From contig JAPHSW010000165.1 in assembly GCA_026196615.1 (NCBI GenBank), positions 1 through 64,000 of the forward strand: a stretch of DNA of 64,000 nt, written 5' to 3'. Made by a program: the position numbers and the translations under genes. Source of the DNA: Gammaproteobacteria bacterium. Its GTDB lineage: Bacteria; Pseudomonadota; Gammaproteobacteria; GRL18. The notes under the pieces were generated by a model that saw only the letters and a program-made list of their open reading frames with translations, was not told where the DNA came from and did not search any database. Below, one piece after another: positions 19,440-29,288 of the stretch (positions are counted from its first letter, which is position 1; each line of letters opens with the position of its first letter).

Positions 19440-19617
19440 AACGTTCTCCTTAAGAAGAAATTAATTAATAGAAGTGAAAATGAGTCTAAACAATTCAGCT
19501 GATTTATGTAAAAAGTCCGTTATGTTTGTCGATAAATTGCTTCTTGCTCACTGTTTAACATGAGCTCACTGAGTTATTTAGGACGAGTAATACTGGCAAT
19601 TTAGAGTCATTTTTAGA

Positions 19618-19654
19618 ATTGATTATCTAAATATTAATTATTTAGATAATCAAT
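19618..19654. repeat. Perfect 16-bp inverted repeat, 5-nt spacer
   Basis: ATTGATTATCTAAATA-TTAAT-TATTTAGATAATCAAT in the divergent intergenic region. Confidence 0.9.
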
Positions 19655-19883
19655 ACATATTAAGAAAAACATTAAAAAACCAAGGGTTTAGCATAAAAAA
19701 AATACAGGTCTTTTACAAGTCTTATCGCAATAATAGCTAGTATTTAATTAATTAATACTCATTATCAATAATATTAATTATTACAATATTGTTAAATCCT
19801 CTATAATTTTTAGGGTTTATCATCGGGGATAGACCATAGGTAAGACTCAGCGTTATCCACTTACATGTATCTGAGAGTGAAAA

Positions 19884-22800
19884 ATGACAAAAAAAATAAA
19901 TAGATTACTGGTTGCAAATCGTGGGGAAATTGCGATACGAATTTTGCGAGCAGCGTCAGAGCTTAAAATAAATACAGTTTCGATTTATACCAATGTTGAT
20001 CGTTTTTCACCTCATCGCTATAAAGCGGATGAAGCCTACCAAATAGGCGAAGATGATGAGCCACTAAAGCCTTATCTTGATATTGAAGCAATTATTCAAG
20101 TGGCTAAGCAACATAAGATTGATGCAATCCATCCCGGTTATGGCTTTCTTTCTGAAAATGTCCAGTTTGCTAAACGCTGCCGTGAAGAATCCATTATCTT
20201 TATTGGCCCATCACCTGAGAGCATGGAACAGCTAGGTGATAAGGTGATGGCCAAAACCAATGCGGTGGAGGCTGGCCTTCCTGTCATTAAAGACAGTGAG
20301 CGTGAGTTAAATTCGTATGAGATTGCTTTAGAAGAAGCAGAACGCATTGGTTATCCTCTTATGCTTAAAGCCGCTTCAGGTGGTGGTGGACGTGGTATGC
20401 GTGTCATTCGTCATGCTGATGAATTAGAGCGTGCCTTTAATGATGCTAAAAACGAAGCAGCGAAAGCCTTTGGTGATGATACGGTCTTCCTTGAAAAGTA
20501 TATTGATTCACCTAAGCATATTGAAGTACAAATTATTGGTGATCAGTCGGGTAATTTAGTACACCTTTTTGAACGAGACTGTTCTGTACAACGCCGTTTT
20601 CAAAAGGTAATTGAAGTCGCTCCCAGTGTGACTCTGAGTGAAGAAACACGTCATAAGTTGTATGAATACGCCAAAAATATATGTAAGAAGGTTGGTTATT
20701 ACAACGCAGGTACGGTTGAATTTCTGGTTGATAAAGAAGGCGAAATTTATTTTATTGAAGTAAATCCACGAGTTCAGGTAGAACATACCATTACCGAAGA
20801 AGTGACGGGCATCGACATTGTTCGTACTCAGATTTTTATTGCAGCAGGTCATCTATTAACTGATCCTGAAATCAATATCCCATCACAAGAATCTGTACAC
20901 TGTAATGGTTATGCTATTCAGTGCCGAATTACCACAGAAGACCCTCAGCATGATTTTATGCCAGATTATGGAACCATTATTGCGTTTCGAAGTGCAGGTG
21001 GTTTTGGTATCCGTCTGGATGTGGGTGCAGCCTATCCAGGGGCTAAAATCTCTCCATTTTTTGATTCTATGCTGGTTAAAGTCTCATCCTGGGGTAGAAC
21101 CCTTGATGGTGCTGTACAACGCATTAGCCGAGCTTTAAGAGAGTTTCGTATTCGCGGTGTTAAAACAAATATTGCTTTCTTGGAAAATGTACTGGACCAT
21201 CCTACCTTTTCTTCAGGTAATGCCAGTGTTACCTTCCTGGAAACACACCCAGAATTATTTAAAACTACTCGCAGTTTTGACAGTGGTACAAAAACACTGA
21301 ATTACCTTGCAGATGTCATTGTTAATGGTAATCCAGATGTCAAAAAAATAGAGCCTGATAAACACTTTAGAACACCTATTATTCCAAAATTTGATAAAAC
21401 GGCTGATTATCCTAAGGGAACAAAAAATCTCCTTGATGAAATGGGGGCCGATAAGTTTGTTCAGTGGATTAAAGAACAAAATAACATTCTTTATACTGAT
21501 ACAACTATGCGTGATGCACATCAATCATTACTGGCAACACGAGTAAGAACTATTGATATGCTGAAAGTGGCTGAAGGTCTTGCTAAAAATCACCCACAAT
21601 TATTTTCCTTAGAAGTTTGGGGTGGTGCTACTTTTGATGTGTCAATGCGTTTCTTGCATGAATGTCCATGGGAACGTTTACAAGAGCTACGCAAAGCTGT
21701 CCCAAATATTTTATTACAAATGTTGTTCCGGGGTTCAAATGCCGTAGGTTATAAGGCTTACCCTGATAACCTGGTTGAGAAGTTTATCGAAAAGTCCTGG
21801 GAAAATGGTATTGATGTCTTTCGTATCTTTGACTCACTTAACTGGGTTGAGGGTATGCGTAAATCCATTCAGTTTGTACGCAACCATACGGGAGGTATTG
21901 CTGAAGCCAGTATTTGTTATACCGGTGATTTACTCAATCAACAAGCAGGTTATAAGTATAATCTACAATACTATACGGATCTGGCCAAACGACTTGAAGA
22001 TGCAGGTGCACATACGCTTGCTGTAAAAGATATGGCCGGTGTGCTAAAACCTTATGCCGCTGAAATTCTGATTCCTTCATTAAAGGAAGCGGTTGATTTA
22101 CCAATTCATTTACATTGCCATGATACTTCATCAATTCAAGCAACGACTTTGTTAAAAGCTATTGAAGCTGATGTTGATATTGTCGATACAGCACTGAGTT
22201 CAATGTCAGGTATGACTTCGCAAGTTAATTTGAATTCAATGATTGCAATTATGGAAGGTCAGAAACGCGAGCAAAAGTTTAACCTGCCTTCATTGAATCA
22301 ATATGCAAATTATTGGGAAGATGTACGTGAAGTGTATTATCCTTTTGAGTCTGGTCTAAAGTCTGGAACTGCAGAAGTTTATGAACATGAAATACCTGGC
22401 GGTCAATATTCAAATCTTCGACCTCAGGCAATTGCCTTAGGACTTGAACATAAATTTGAACAAATCAAGAAAAATTATGCCGTTGTAAATGATATGTTTG
22501 GTGATATTGTCAAAGTCACACCTTCTTCTAAAGTGGTAGGTGATATGGCATTATTTATGACATCAAATAATCTTACCGAAGAAGATGTGATGGAGCAGGG
22601 CGCCTCATTGGCTTTTCCTGATTCAGTCATTGATTTGTTTAAGGGGAATTTAGGACAGGTTGAAGGTGGCTTTCCTGAAAAGTTAAGCAAACTGATCTTA
22701 AAAGATGATGAACCGTTTTCAAAACGTCCAAATGAATATCTTGATCCTATCGACTTTGATAAAGAGTTTGTTTTGTTTCAAGAAGAGTTTGGTGAAGAAC

Positions 22801-23327
22801 GAAACTTTTTAGATTTTCTTTCCTACAAAATGTATCCCGATGTCTTTCAAAATTTTCATGAGCACATGAAAACCTACGGTAAGGTCAGAAACTTACCATC
22901 TCTTGCTTTTTTCTATGGCATGAAACAAAACGAAGAAGTTCAGGTTAACATTGGTCAGGGTAAAACTATTATTATTCGATTGATATATCAATCTGAGCCT
23001 GATGAAAATGGTTTATGTAATGTCACTTTTGATCTTAATGGACAAACTCGTAGTGTTCAAATTCGTGATCATTCAGCAAAAGCGACAGTGAAGGTCAATC
23101 AAAAAGCAACGGAAGAAGAACATATCGCTGCGCCATTACAAGGTAAACTTTCTGTGGTATTGGTTAAAGAGGGACAAAAAGTTAGTCAGAATGATCCTCT
23201 TTTTGTGATTGAAGCCATGAAAATGGAAACCACTATTACAGCGACTTTTGATTGTACGATCAAAAAGATCTATTTGCAGGCAGGTGAATTAGTTGAACAA
23301 GGTGACTTGGTGGTTGAATACACCTAA
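19884..23327 (+). CDS. pyc: Pyruvate carboxylase, single-chain
   Basis: Biotin carboxylase (KAASGGGGRGMRV, EVNPRVQVEHTITEEVTG), carboxyltransferase ([18 protein letters not shown]), C-terminal biotinyl motif EAMKMET. Confidence 0.97.
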   Translation: MTKKINRLLVANRGEIAIRILRAASELKINTVSIYTNVDRFSPHRYKADEAYQIGEDDEPLKPYLDIEAIIQVAKQHKIDAIHPGYGFLSENVQFAKRCREESIIFIGPSPESMEQLGDKVMAKTNAVEAGLPVIKDSERELNSYEIALEEAERIGYPLMLKAASGGGGRGMRVIRHADELERAFNDAKNEAAKAFGDDTVFLEKYIDSPKHIEVQIIGDQSGNLVHLFERDCSVQRRFQKVIEVAPSVTLSEETRHKLYEYAKNICKKVGYYNAGTVEFLVDKEGEIYFIEVNPRVQVEHTITEEVTGIDIVRTQIFIAAGHLLTDPEINIPSQESVHCNGYAIQCRITTEDPQHDFMPDYGTIIAFRSAGGFGIRLDVGAAYPGAKISPFFDSMLVKVSSWGRTLDGAVQRISRALREFRIRGVKTNIAFLENVLDHPTFSSGNASVTFLETHPELFKTTRSFDSGTKTLNYLADVIVNGNPDVKKIEPDKHFRTPIIPKFDKTADYPKGTKNLLDEMGADKFVQWIKEQNNILYTDTTMRDAHQSLLATRVRTIDMLKVAEGLAKNHPQLFSLEVWGGATFDVSMRFLHECPWERLQELRKAVPNILLQMLFRGSNAVGYKAYPDNLVEKFIEKSWENGIDVFRIFDSLNWVEGMRKSIQFVRNHTGGIAEASICYTGDLLNQQAGYKYNLQYYTDLAKRLEDAGAHTLAVKDMAGVLKPYAAEILIPSLKEAVDLPIHLHCHDTSSIQATTLLKAIEADVDIVDTALSSMSGMTSQVNLNSMIAIMEGQKREQKFNLPSLNQYANYWEDVREVYYPFESGLKSGTAEVYEHEIPGGQYSNLRPQAIALGLEHKFEQIKKNYAVVNDMFGDIVKVTPSSKVVGDMALFMTSNNLTEEDVMEQGASLAFPDSVIDLFKGNLGQVEGGFPEKLSKLILKDDEPFSKRPNEYLDPIDFDKEFVLFQEEFGEERNFLDFLSYKMYPDVFQNFHEHMKTYGKVRNLPSLAFFYGMKQNEEVQVNIGQGKTIIIRLIYQSEPDENGLCNVTFDLNGQTRSVQIRDHSAKATVKVNQKATEEEHIAAPLQGKLSVVLVKEGQKVSQNDPLFVIEAMKMETTITATFDCTIKKIYLQAGELVEQGDLVVEYT

Positions 23328-23370
23328 AGTTCAACTTATTTTCACTGACTGTAATTAAACTAAAATAGAT

Positions 23371-24780
23371 TTAATTTGTATTGGTATTAATTTCTCGCTG
23401 ATAATTGAGGCGTTTTGCAGCATCAAGAGTTAACATTTGCATAAAGGCTTTAACTTCTGCATCGCTGCCTACAGGCGCTCCTGCTCCTGATTGTCCAGAA
23501 CCACCAAAGACTGTTGTGGGTACTTTGCGTTGTGCAAACGCTTGTGCCCATAGCCTCTGGATTTGAATTTCAGCTTCAAGTTTTTGTGCCAAAGCATTAT
23601 CTGCTTCTAAAATAACTTGCTTTTGATAAGCCTCTGCTTCTGCCAAAGTTCTTATTGTATTGGCTTCAATCTTAGCTTTTTCAAAATTAATTTCTGCTGT
23701 GTCTTTTGAAATTGCCGCTTGAGCCTTCAACTTATTGGCATTGGTGATGGCCAGTTGCTTATCGGTTTCAGCTTCTGTGGTTTTTTGAATTTGTTCAACT
23801 TTTGCTTTTGCCTGGCGCTGAGCGACTTCACGTTCACCTCGTGCGATGGCTAAAAGACGTTGTTCTTCTTCCTGTACTCTTTGTTCTCTGGCAATGGCTC
23901 TATCAGCAGATGCTTTTTGTTTCAGCTGCATGCGTTCAACAAACTTTTTATTGGGACGCATTTCAGTAACCAGTGCGGTGACAACGGTAATACCAAAATC
24001 AGTGAATCGTTGTTTTTTACGTCTGGGTAAACCATTTTCGTCTAATAATTTTTGTACGACAAAAATTGTTTTTGAACCTTCACCATATTGTTCTTGATCA
24101 GTACCCAATGAAGCATTAGCAGAAGCTCGAGCTTGTTTTGATGCTCTGGTTTCAATTTCATTTCGTTTCACTAAATAGATACCCTGACTCATTTGATTTT
24201 CAAATTCAGAGTTGAACTCTGTTCTAGAACCTGAATAGTAATCTTCAGCTGTCATTAAGGAGGCGTTAGCCTGTAATGTTTCTTTGAACGCTGGCATTAG
24301 AGCGGTACGTAATAAGTTTTCTGGTGAGCGATATTCATGGGCTAATTGTAAAAAAGACTCTTCATCAGAAGGAATGGAAAAACGTACTGTGGCTTCTGCA
24401 TATGCATCGACCTGATCCAGAAACATAATATTCAGTGGTGGGAGATTTGCAGAAGCATTATTAGTATCACTTTCAGCATTAACATCATCTCCAGTACTAG
24501 AAATACTTTTAAACTGAGTTGTTTGCGATTGTTGACTGGCTTGTACTGTCATGGCACGTTTCCATGAATTGTAACGTCCTAGAGGATAAAACTTATAACC
24601 AACATCTGTAACAACCTCTTCAGAGCCAAGTACAGTACGTACATGATATATATAACCAGGCTCAGCATAAAATATTGATTTAGAGACAAATAGGGCGAAT
24701 GAAGCAATGAGGATAATCCCCACGAATGTTTTGAAAATTGTGCCTCCTTTCGGTTTAATGTTATTCATTATTTCTGTCAT
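23371..24780 (-). CDS. SPFH/Band 7 domain membrane protein
   Basis: N-terminal TM, SPFH-like region, long Ala/Glu/Gln-rich coiled coil. Confidence 0.85.
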   Translation of the reverse strand: MTEIMNNIKPKGGTIFKTFVGIILIASFALFVSKSIFYAEPGYIYHVRTVLGSEEVVTDVGYKFYPLGRYNSWKRAMTVQASQQSQTTQFKSISSTGDDVNAESDTNNASANLPPLNIMFLDQVDAYAEATVRFSIPSDEESFLQLAHEYRSPENLLRTALMPAFKETLQANASLMTAEDYYSGSRTEFNSEFENQMSQGIYLVKRNEIETRASKQARASANASLGTDQEQYGEGSKTIFVVQKLLDENGLPRRKKQRFTDFGITVVTALVTEMRPNKKFVERMQLKQKASADRAIAREQRVQEEEQRLLAIARGEREVAQRQAKAKVEQIQKTTEAETDKQLAITNANKLKAQAAISKDTAEINFEKAKIEANTIRTLAEAEAYQKQVILEADNALAQKLEAEIQIQRLWAQAFAQRKVPTTVFGGSGQSGAGAPVGSDAEVKAFMQMLTLDAAKRLNYQREINTNTN

Positions 24781-24835
24781 TTTATTTTCCTTAATATTTA
24801 GGTTAATTATTTTTTAATGCAAGTTAAATTTTGAT

Positions 24836-25468
24836 TTATCGTATAAATGGGTTGCTAAGTTCTTCATCCTTTAGACTGCCACCAGGACCGTGACCAGGAA
24901 CAAATTGATAATCATCAGGTAAAGTAAATAGTTTGTTTTTGATAGAAGCAATTAAGTCTTCATGGCTGCCTCTTGGAAAATCAGTACGACCAATGGATTG
25001 CTTAAATAAGACATCTCCCACCCACACTGTTTTTGAAGCATGATGGACGATAACAATATGTCCAGGTGTATGCCCTGGAGTATGTAAAATTTCAAATGTT
25101 TCTTTACCCAGAGTTAGTATGTCACCCTCATTAAGCCATTGATTGGGAGTAAAATTATTTACCATTGGAAAATTAAACATCTCGCACTGCTGTTGCAATA
25201 TATCCAGCCAGAAAAAATCATCTTCATGAGGACCAATAATTTGAGCGCCGCTGGTTGTTGCCAACTCATCGGTACCACCAACGTGATCAAGATGGCCGTG
25301 AGTCAGCCAAATTTGTTTCAAACTCAGTTGATTCTTTTTTAATTCATCGAGTAAAACCGAAACATCACCACCTGGATCAATAAGAGCAGCTTCTTTAGTC
25401 TGGTCACACCAGACTAAAGAACAATTTTGTTGGTAATCGGTCACAGGGATAATTTGGTATCTCAACAT
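24836..25468 (-). CDS. Metallo-beta-lactamase-fold hydrolase (glyoxalase II-like)
   Basis: THGHLDHVGG, HTPGHTPGHIV, VPGHGPGG. Confidence 0.93.
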   Translation of the reverse strand: MLRYQIIPVTDYQQNCSLVWCDQTKEAALIDPGGDVSVLLDELKKNQLSLKQIWLTHGHLDHVGGTDELATTSGAQIIGPHEDDFFWLDILQQQCEMFNFPMVNNFTPNQWLNEGDILTLGKETFEILHTPGHTPGHIVIVHHASKTVWVGDVLFKQSIGRTDFPRGSHEDLIASIKNKLFTLPDDYQFVPGHGPGGSLKDEELSNPFIR

Positions 25469-25747
25469 GTTTATTTCTTTTGTCTATTGTAATACGTATG
25501 TACTGAATTTGAAGTGGCATCATTATAGTGCTTTTTCTAGGAGGTCACCAGATAATTAGAAATTTCTTAATTTATGCACTGACTGGTTTAGAGTTGAGAT
25601 TTATCAATGAAAATGGTTGTTGATTCGCCATAGTTTGTTTAGAATAGAACAAATTAATGGATGTTAGAATAAGTATTAAAAACATTAATGGTAAGTATTA
25701 ATAAACTGTGTAGATGCATTTTTTGATAAGTCATTGTAGGAATCCTA

Positions 25748-26602
25748 ATGAGTGAAAATATAAATGAACCGTCAGTGCGAGCGGAACTAAGGGCAACGTC
25801 TCGGATAACCGATGTTGAAACTGATGAAGTCCGAGAATTGGTTTTATATATCGATGAACCTTCTTTTCGATTTCGTGAAGGGCAGACTATTGGTGTTGTA
25901 GTTCCAGGCAAAGATGAATTTGGAAGTACCGGTCATACGCGTAAATATTCCATTGTTAAGGGCAATCAAAATCCAACTGAAGATGGTATTGAACTGACCA
26001 TTTTAGTTCGACGCTGTTTCTATATTGATGAATTCAATGGTGAACAATACCCTGGAAGAGCATCTAATTATTTATGTGATGCGAAAGTTGGCGATACTAT
26101 TACAATTACAGGGCCATATCGCAGTGCATTTGCTATTCCTGCTGATAAAAAATCCAATATACTTATGGTTGGAACAGGTACTGGTATTGCCCCGTTTCGT
26201 GCTTTCATCGGGCAGATATATAAAGAGCAAGGTAATTGGGAAGGTCAGGTCAGATTGTTTTACGGAGCTAAAACTGGTCTGGATCTGCTCTATATGAATG
26301 AGCAACATGATGATTTTGTGAATTACTATCAGGAAGAAACCTTTCAGGCATTTAATGCATTGACCAGAAGACCATTATCTGGTGATGAAAAGGCCTTAGA
26401 GCATTCTTTAGAAGATAATATTAAAGAGGCATGGGATTTAGTCAATCAACCAAATACTTATGTTTTTGTTTCTGGGTTGGATAAAATTGCACCTTCTTTA
26501 GATATGGTCATGGAACAGGCGGCAGGTTCAGAAGAAGCCTGGAACAGCTTGAAACAAAAAATGAAAACTGAAGGCCGTTGGTCAACTTTACTTTATAGCT
26601 AA
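25748..26602 (+). CDS. Ferredoxin--NADP reductase-like flavoprotein
   Basis: HTRKYSIVKG (FAD), MVGTGTGIAPFRAFI (NADP), C-terminal WSTLLYS. Confidence 0.88.
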   Translation: MSENINEPSVRAELRATSRITDVETDEVRELVLYIDEPSFRFREGQTIGVVVPGKDEFGSTGHTRKYSIVKGNQNPTEDGIELTILVRRCFYIDEFNGEQYPGRASNYLCDAKVGDTITITGPYRSAFAIPADKKSNILMVGTGTGIAPFRAFIGQIYKEQGNWEGQVRLFYGAKTGLDLLYMNEQHDDFVNYYQEETFQAFNALTRRPLSGDEKALEHSLEDNIKEAWDLVNQPNTYVFVSGLDKIAPSLDMVMEQAAGSEEAWNSLKQKMKTEGRWSTLLYS

Positions 26603-26947
26603 GTTCAAAGGCCTATTTAGGTAAGAGTTAGCCCACGAGTTTAAAAATGAAATTAAAGTTGTCTAACGCTTTTGAGACTTAACTCTGTTAGTTGCTTGAG
26701 CCTGTAATGGATTATCAGGCCTGTAATGATTTTGTATTTACCTATAATCTCTTTCTTTCATCTGTGTAGTTTGTTTGCCAAACAATTATGAGTTCATGAG
26801 TCACCTACACAGGGTATGATGCAGGTGAGAGCTTGTGTGAAAACAATTGCTGTGGTCTTTAAGGATTGAATAGTTTATGGGAGCTCATAATAAGAAACTA
26901 AAATATAAGTTTTTATCATATCATCGAAAGGGTGAATGTTGTTAAAA

Positions 26948-29068
26948 TTATTCACTATTTGGTTTTTCAGACACCAGATTGATGAGTGAAATAATACCAT
27001 CCATATCATAACGTTCAAGAAGATTCTCAAGTTCATCTGTCAAGCACTTTGTATCAGGTCCTAGGTCTTTTAACTCTGTAATTAAGCTCTCTATTTCCGT
27101 TAGGGCATTAATCCTGGCTGCAGATAGGATGCGTTTGCGCAAGCTGTCAGGAAGTTCAATATTATCAGGTGTATTGACACACGATACGGTCCCTTCTATC
27201 ATCTCGGTGACAGGTTCGTGCTCGAACTCAACATTTAAGTGATTGACCATGCATTCGCAAACCTTGTCAAATAAGAAAGGTTTGCCGATAAAATCGTCAA
27301 AGCCTGCATCCAGATAATAGGAACGATGGCGTAGCAGACCAGACGCTGTGATTGCAACACAGACTATAGGTTCGTCGGGCCAGCGTTCACGCAACTGCCG
27401 CGTTGCAGTGAGTCCGTCCATCACGGGCATGCGCACATCCATGAAGACAATGTCAGGAATCTGTTCAGCGATGCACTGTAAAGCCTTACTCCCATTTTCC
27501 GCTTTGTTTACTTCAACTCCAGCTCGTTCCAGGAGTCCGCTGAGTACTTCGCAGTTATCCTCAACATCATCGACGACCAGGGCACGAACACGGTGAGGCT
27601 CAGCCAATCGGCACAATTGGCTAGTATGTCCACGCTTCGATATCAAGTCACCATCGGCAGGTGACAATTCTAGCTCAAAGCGGAAACAGCTTCCCTTGCC
27701 AGGGGTCGACTCCAGGCTCAAAAAGCCACCCATAAGTTCGATATGACGCTTGGTGATTGCTAGTCCCAGGCCAGTCCCACCTTTCACCTCACCTTCTTCG
27801 GCCTGCTGGAAGGGTTCAAAAATACGTTCTTGTGCATCCTGATTAACTCCTGGACCAGTATCCAATACGCTGAATGTGTAGCAGTTACCACTCTGTTTTA
27901 CAGAGAGATAAACCTGACCCTGATCGGTAAATTTAACCGAATTGCCCAACAGATTGATCAGTATCTGCCGTAGCTTTCGGTCATCAGCATGGACTGCAGG
28001 CTCACCAATTCGTAAGTTCGTCTGCCAAGACAGCCCTTTCTGTTCACAGCGTATAGCAAACATTTCGGAAACGTCCTCCACCAGGTCATCAAGATCAAAA
28101 TCTCTGATATTCAGTTCCATTGCTCCTGCCTCGATCTTGGACAGATCAAGCACATCGTCAATGAGACTGATCAAGTGGTTGCCTGCCGAGTGGATTGCCT
28201 TTAGCGGGCGGCGGTAATTTTCAGGTAATGCCGGATCATTTTCGATCAGCTGGGTGTATCCTAGTACCGCATTCATCGGGGTGCGGATTTCATGAGAGAT
28301 GTTTGCCAGAAACTGTGATTTTGCGTGACTTGCGCTCTCAGCCTGCTCCTTAGCGATCCGTAATGACTGCTCTGCGGACTTACGTTCAGTAATGTCACGA
28401 ACAATGCCAACAAAGACCTGCGGTCCATCAGGGCGGGCCTCGCCAACGGACAGCTCCATCGGAAAGTTCGTGCCATCCTTGCGTCTGCCCTCTACCTCAC
28501 GGCCAATACCGATAATGCGTTTGTTTCCTGTAGTGCGGTAACGATGCAGATATTCATCGTGTTCCTCTCGATATGGAGACGGCATCAGCATCTTGACGTT
28601 CTGCCCAATAACTTCTTCAGAACGGTATCCGAACAATTGTTCACAGGCTGGATTGTATTCTTGTACTGTGCCCTTGGCATCGATGATCATGACCCCATCA
28701 ACTACAGTGTCCACCAGTACTCTCAAGCGATGTTCACGATCCTCCAGTGAGCGCGAAGATGCCCGATAACGCAACACCAGATAGGCAGTCACCCACAGCA
28801 CGGCTGCTTCAAGACTGATATTTAGCAACAAGGCTGTCGTATCGATGCGCTGGATCGAATAGTGGTAGCCCACTATGATTAGCAGTGTACCGACTGCAGC
28901 CAGCACAATTGGCGCACGCTGCCAGGGCAACCAGTAACTGACAGAAATAAGAACTACATAGGGTATGCCATGAATGACTCCTGCTGGCAGGTTGAGATCC
29001 AAAAAAAGCATAATCAGCAAGGCTACTGCGATCAGCAGTAACATTAAAACCTTGTGCATCTTATCCAT
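26948..29068 (-). CDS. Membrane PAS hybrid histidine kinase, FixL-like PAS
   Basis: PAS with EEHDEYLHRYRTTGNKRIIGIGREVEGRRKDGTNFPMEL; LANISHEIRTPMNAVLG; GGTGLGLAITKRHIELMGG; REC IVFMDVRMPVMDG. Confidence 0.93.
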   Translation of the reverse strand: MDKMHKVLMLLLIAVALLIMLFLDLNLPAGVIHGIPYVVLISVSYWLPWQRAPIVLAAVGTLLIIVGYHYSIQRIDTTALLLNISLEAAVLWVTAYLVLRYRASSRSLEDREHRLRVLVDTVVDGVMIIDAKGTVQEYNPACEQLFGYRSEEVIGQNVKMLMPSPYREEHDEYLHRYRTTGNKRIIGIGREVEGRRKDGTNFPMELSVGEARPDGPQVFVGIVRDITERKSAEQSLRIAKEQAESASHAKSQFLANISHEIRTPMNAVLGYTQLIENDPALPENYRRPLKAIHSAGNHLISLIDDVLDLSKIEAGAMELNIRDFDLDDLVEDVSEMFAIRCEQKGLSWQTNLRIGEPAVHADDRKLRQILINLLGNSVKFTDQGQVYLSVKQSGNCYTFSVLDTGPGVNQDAQERIFEPFQQAEEGEVKGGTGLGLAITKRHIELMGGFLSLESTPGKGSCFRFELELSPADGDLISKRGHTSQLCRLAEPHRVRALVVDDVEDNCEVLSGLLERAGVEVNKAENGSKALQCIAEQIPDIVFMDVRMPVMDGLTATRQLRERWPDEPIVCVAITASGLLRHRSYYLDAGFDDFIGKPFLFDKVCECMVNHLNVEFEHEPVTEMIEGTVSCVNTPDNIELPDSLRKRILSAARINALTEIESLITELKDLGPDTKCLTDELENLLERYDMDGIISLINLVSEKPNSE

Positions 29069-29288
29069 CTGTAACCTCTAAATTCATTCAATTATCAATG
29101 CTGAAACTGCTAGCGGAACCAGGGAATATATAACCACTTCGTTAAACCAACCATACTCCAGCGTGATACAGAATTTAATGAAAAATAACAGTGATTGACA
29201 ACAACTGCTTCACTCGGTGACTTCTGTTTGCTAAGCTATCCTTGTCAAATAGCAGCTTTACTATACCAGAAAAAAGGAGACCAATACC

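Noticed and set aside
26690-26725. GCCTGTAATG repeated twice near FNR 3' end
   Set aside because: Only two short imperfect copies; could be chance; no CRISPR or regulatory pattern.
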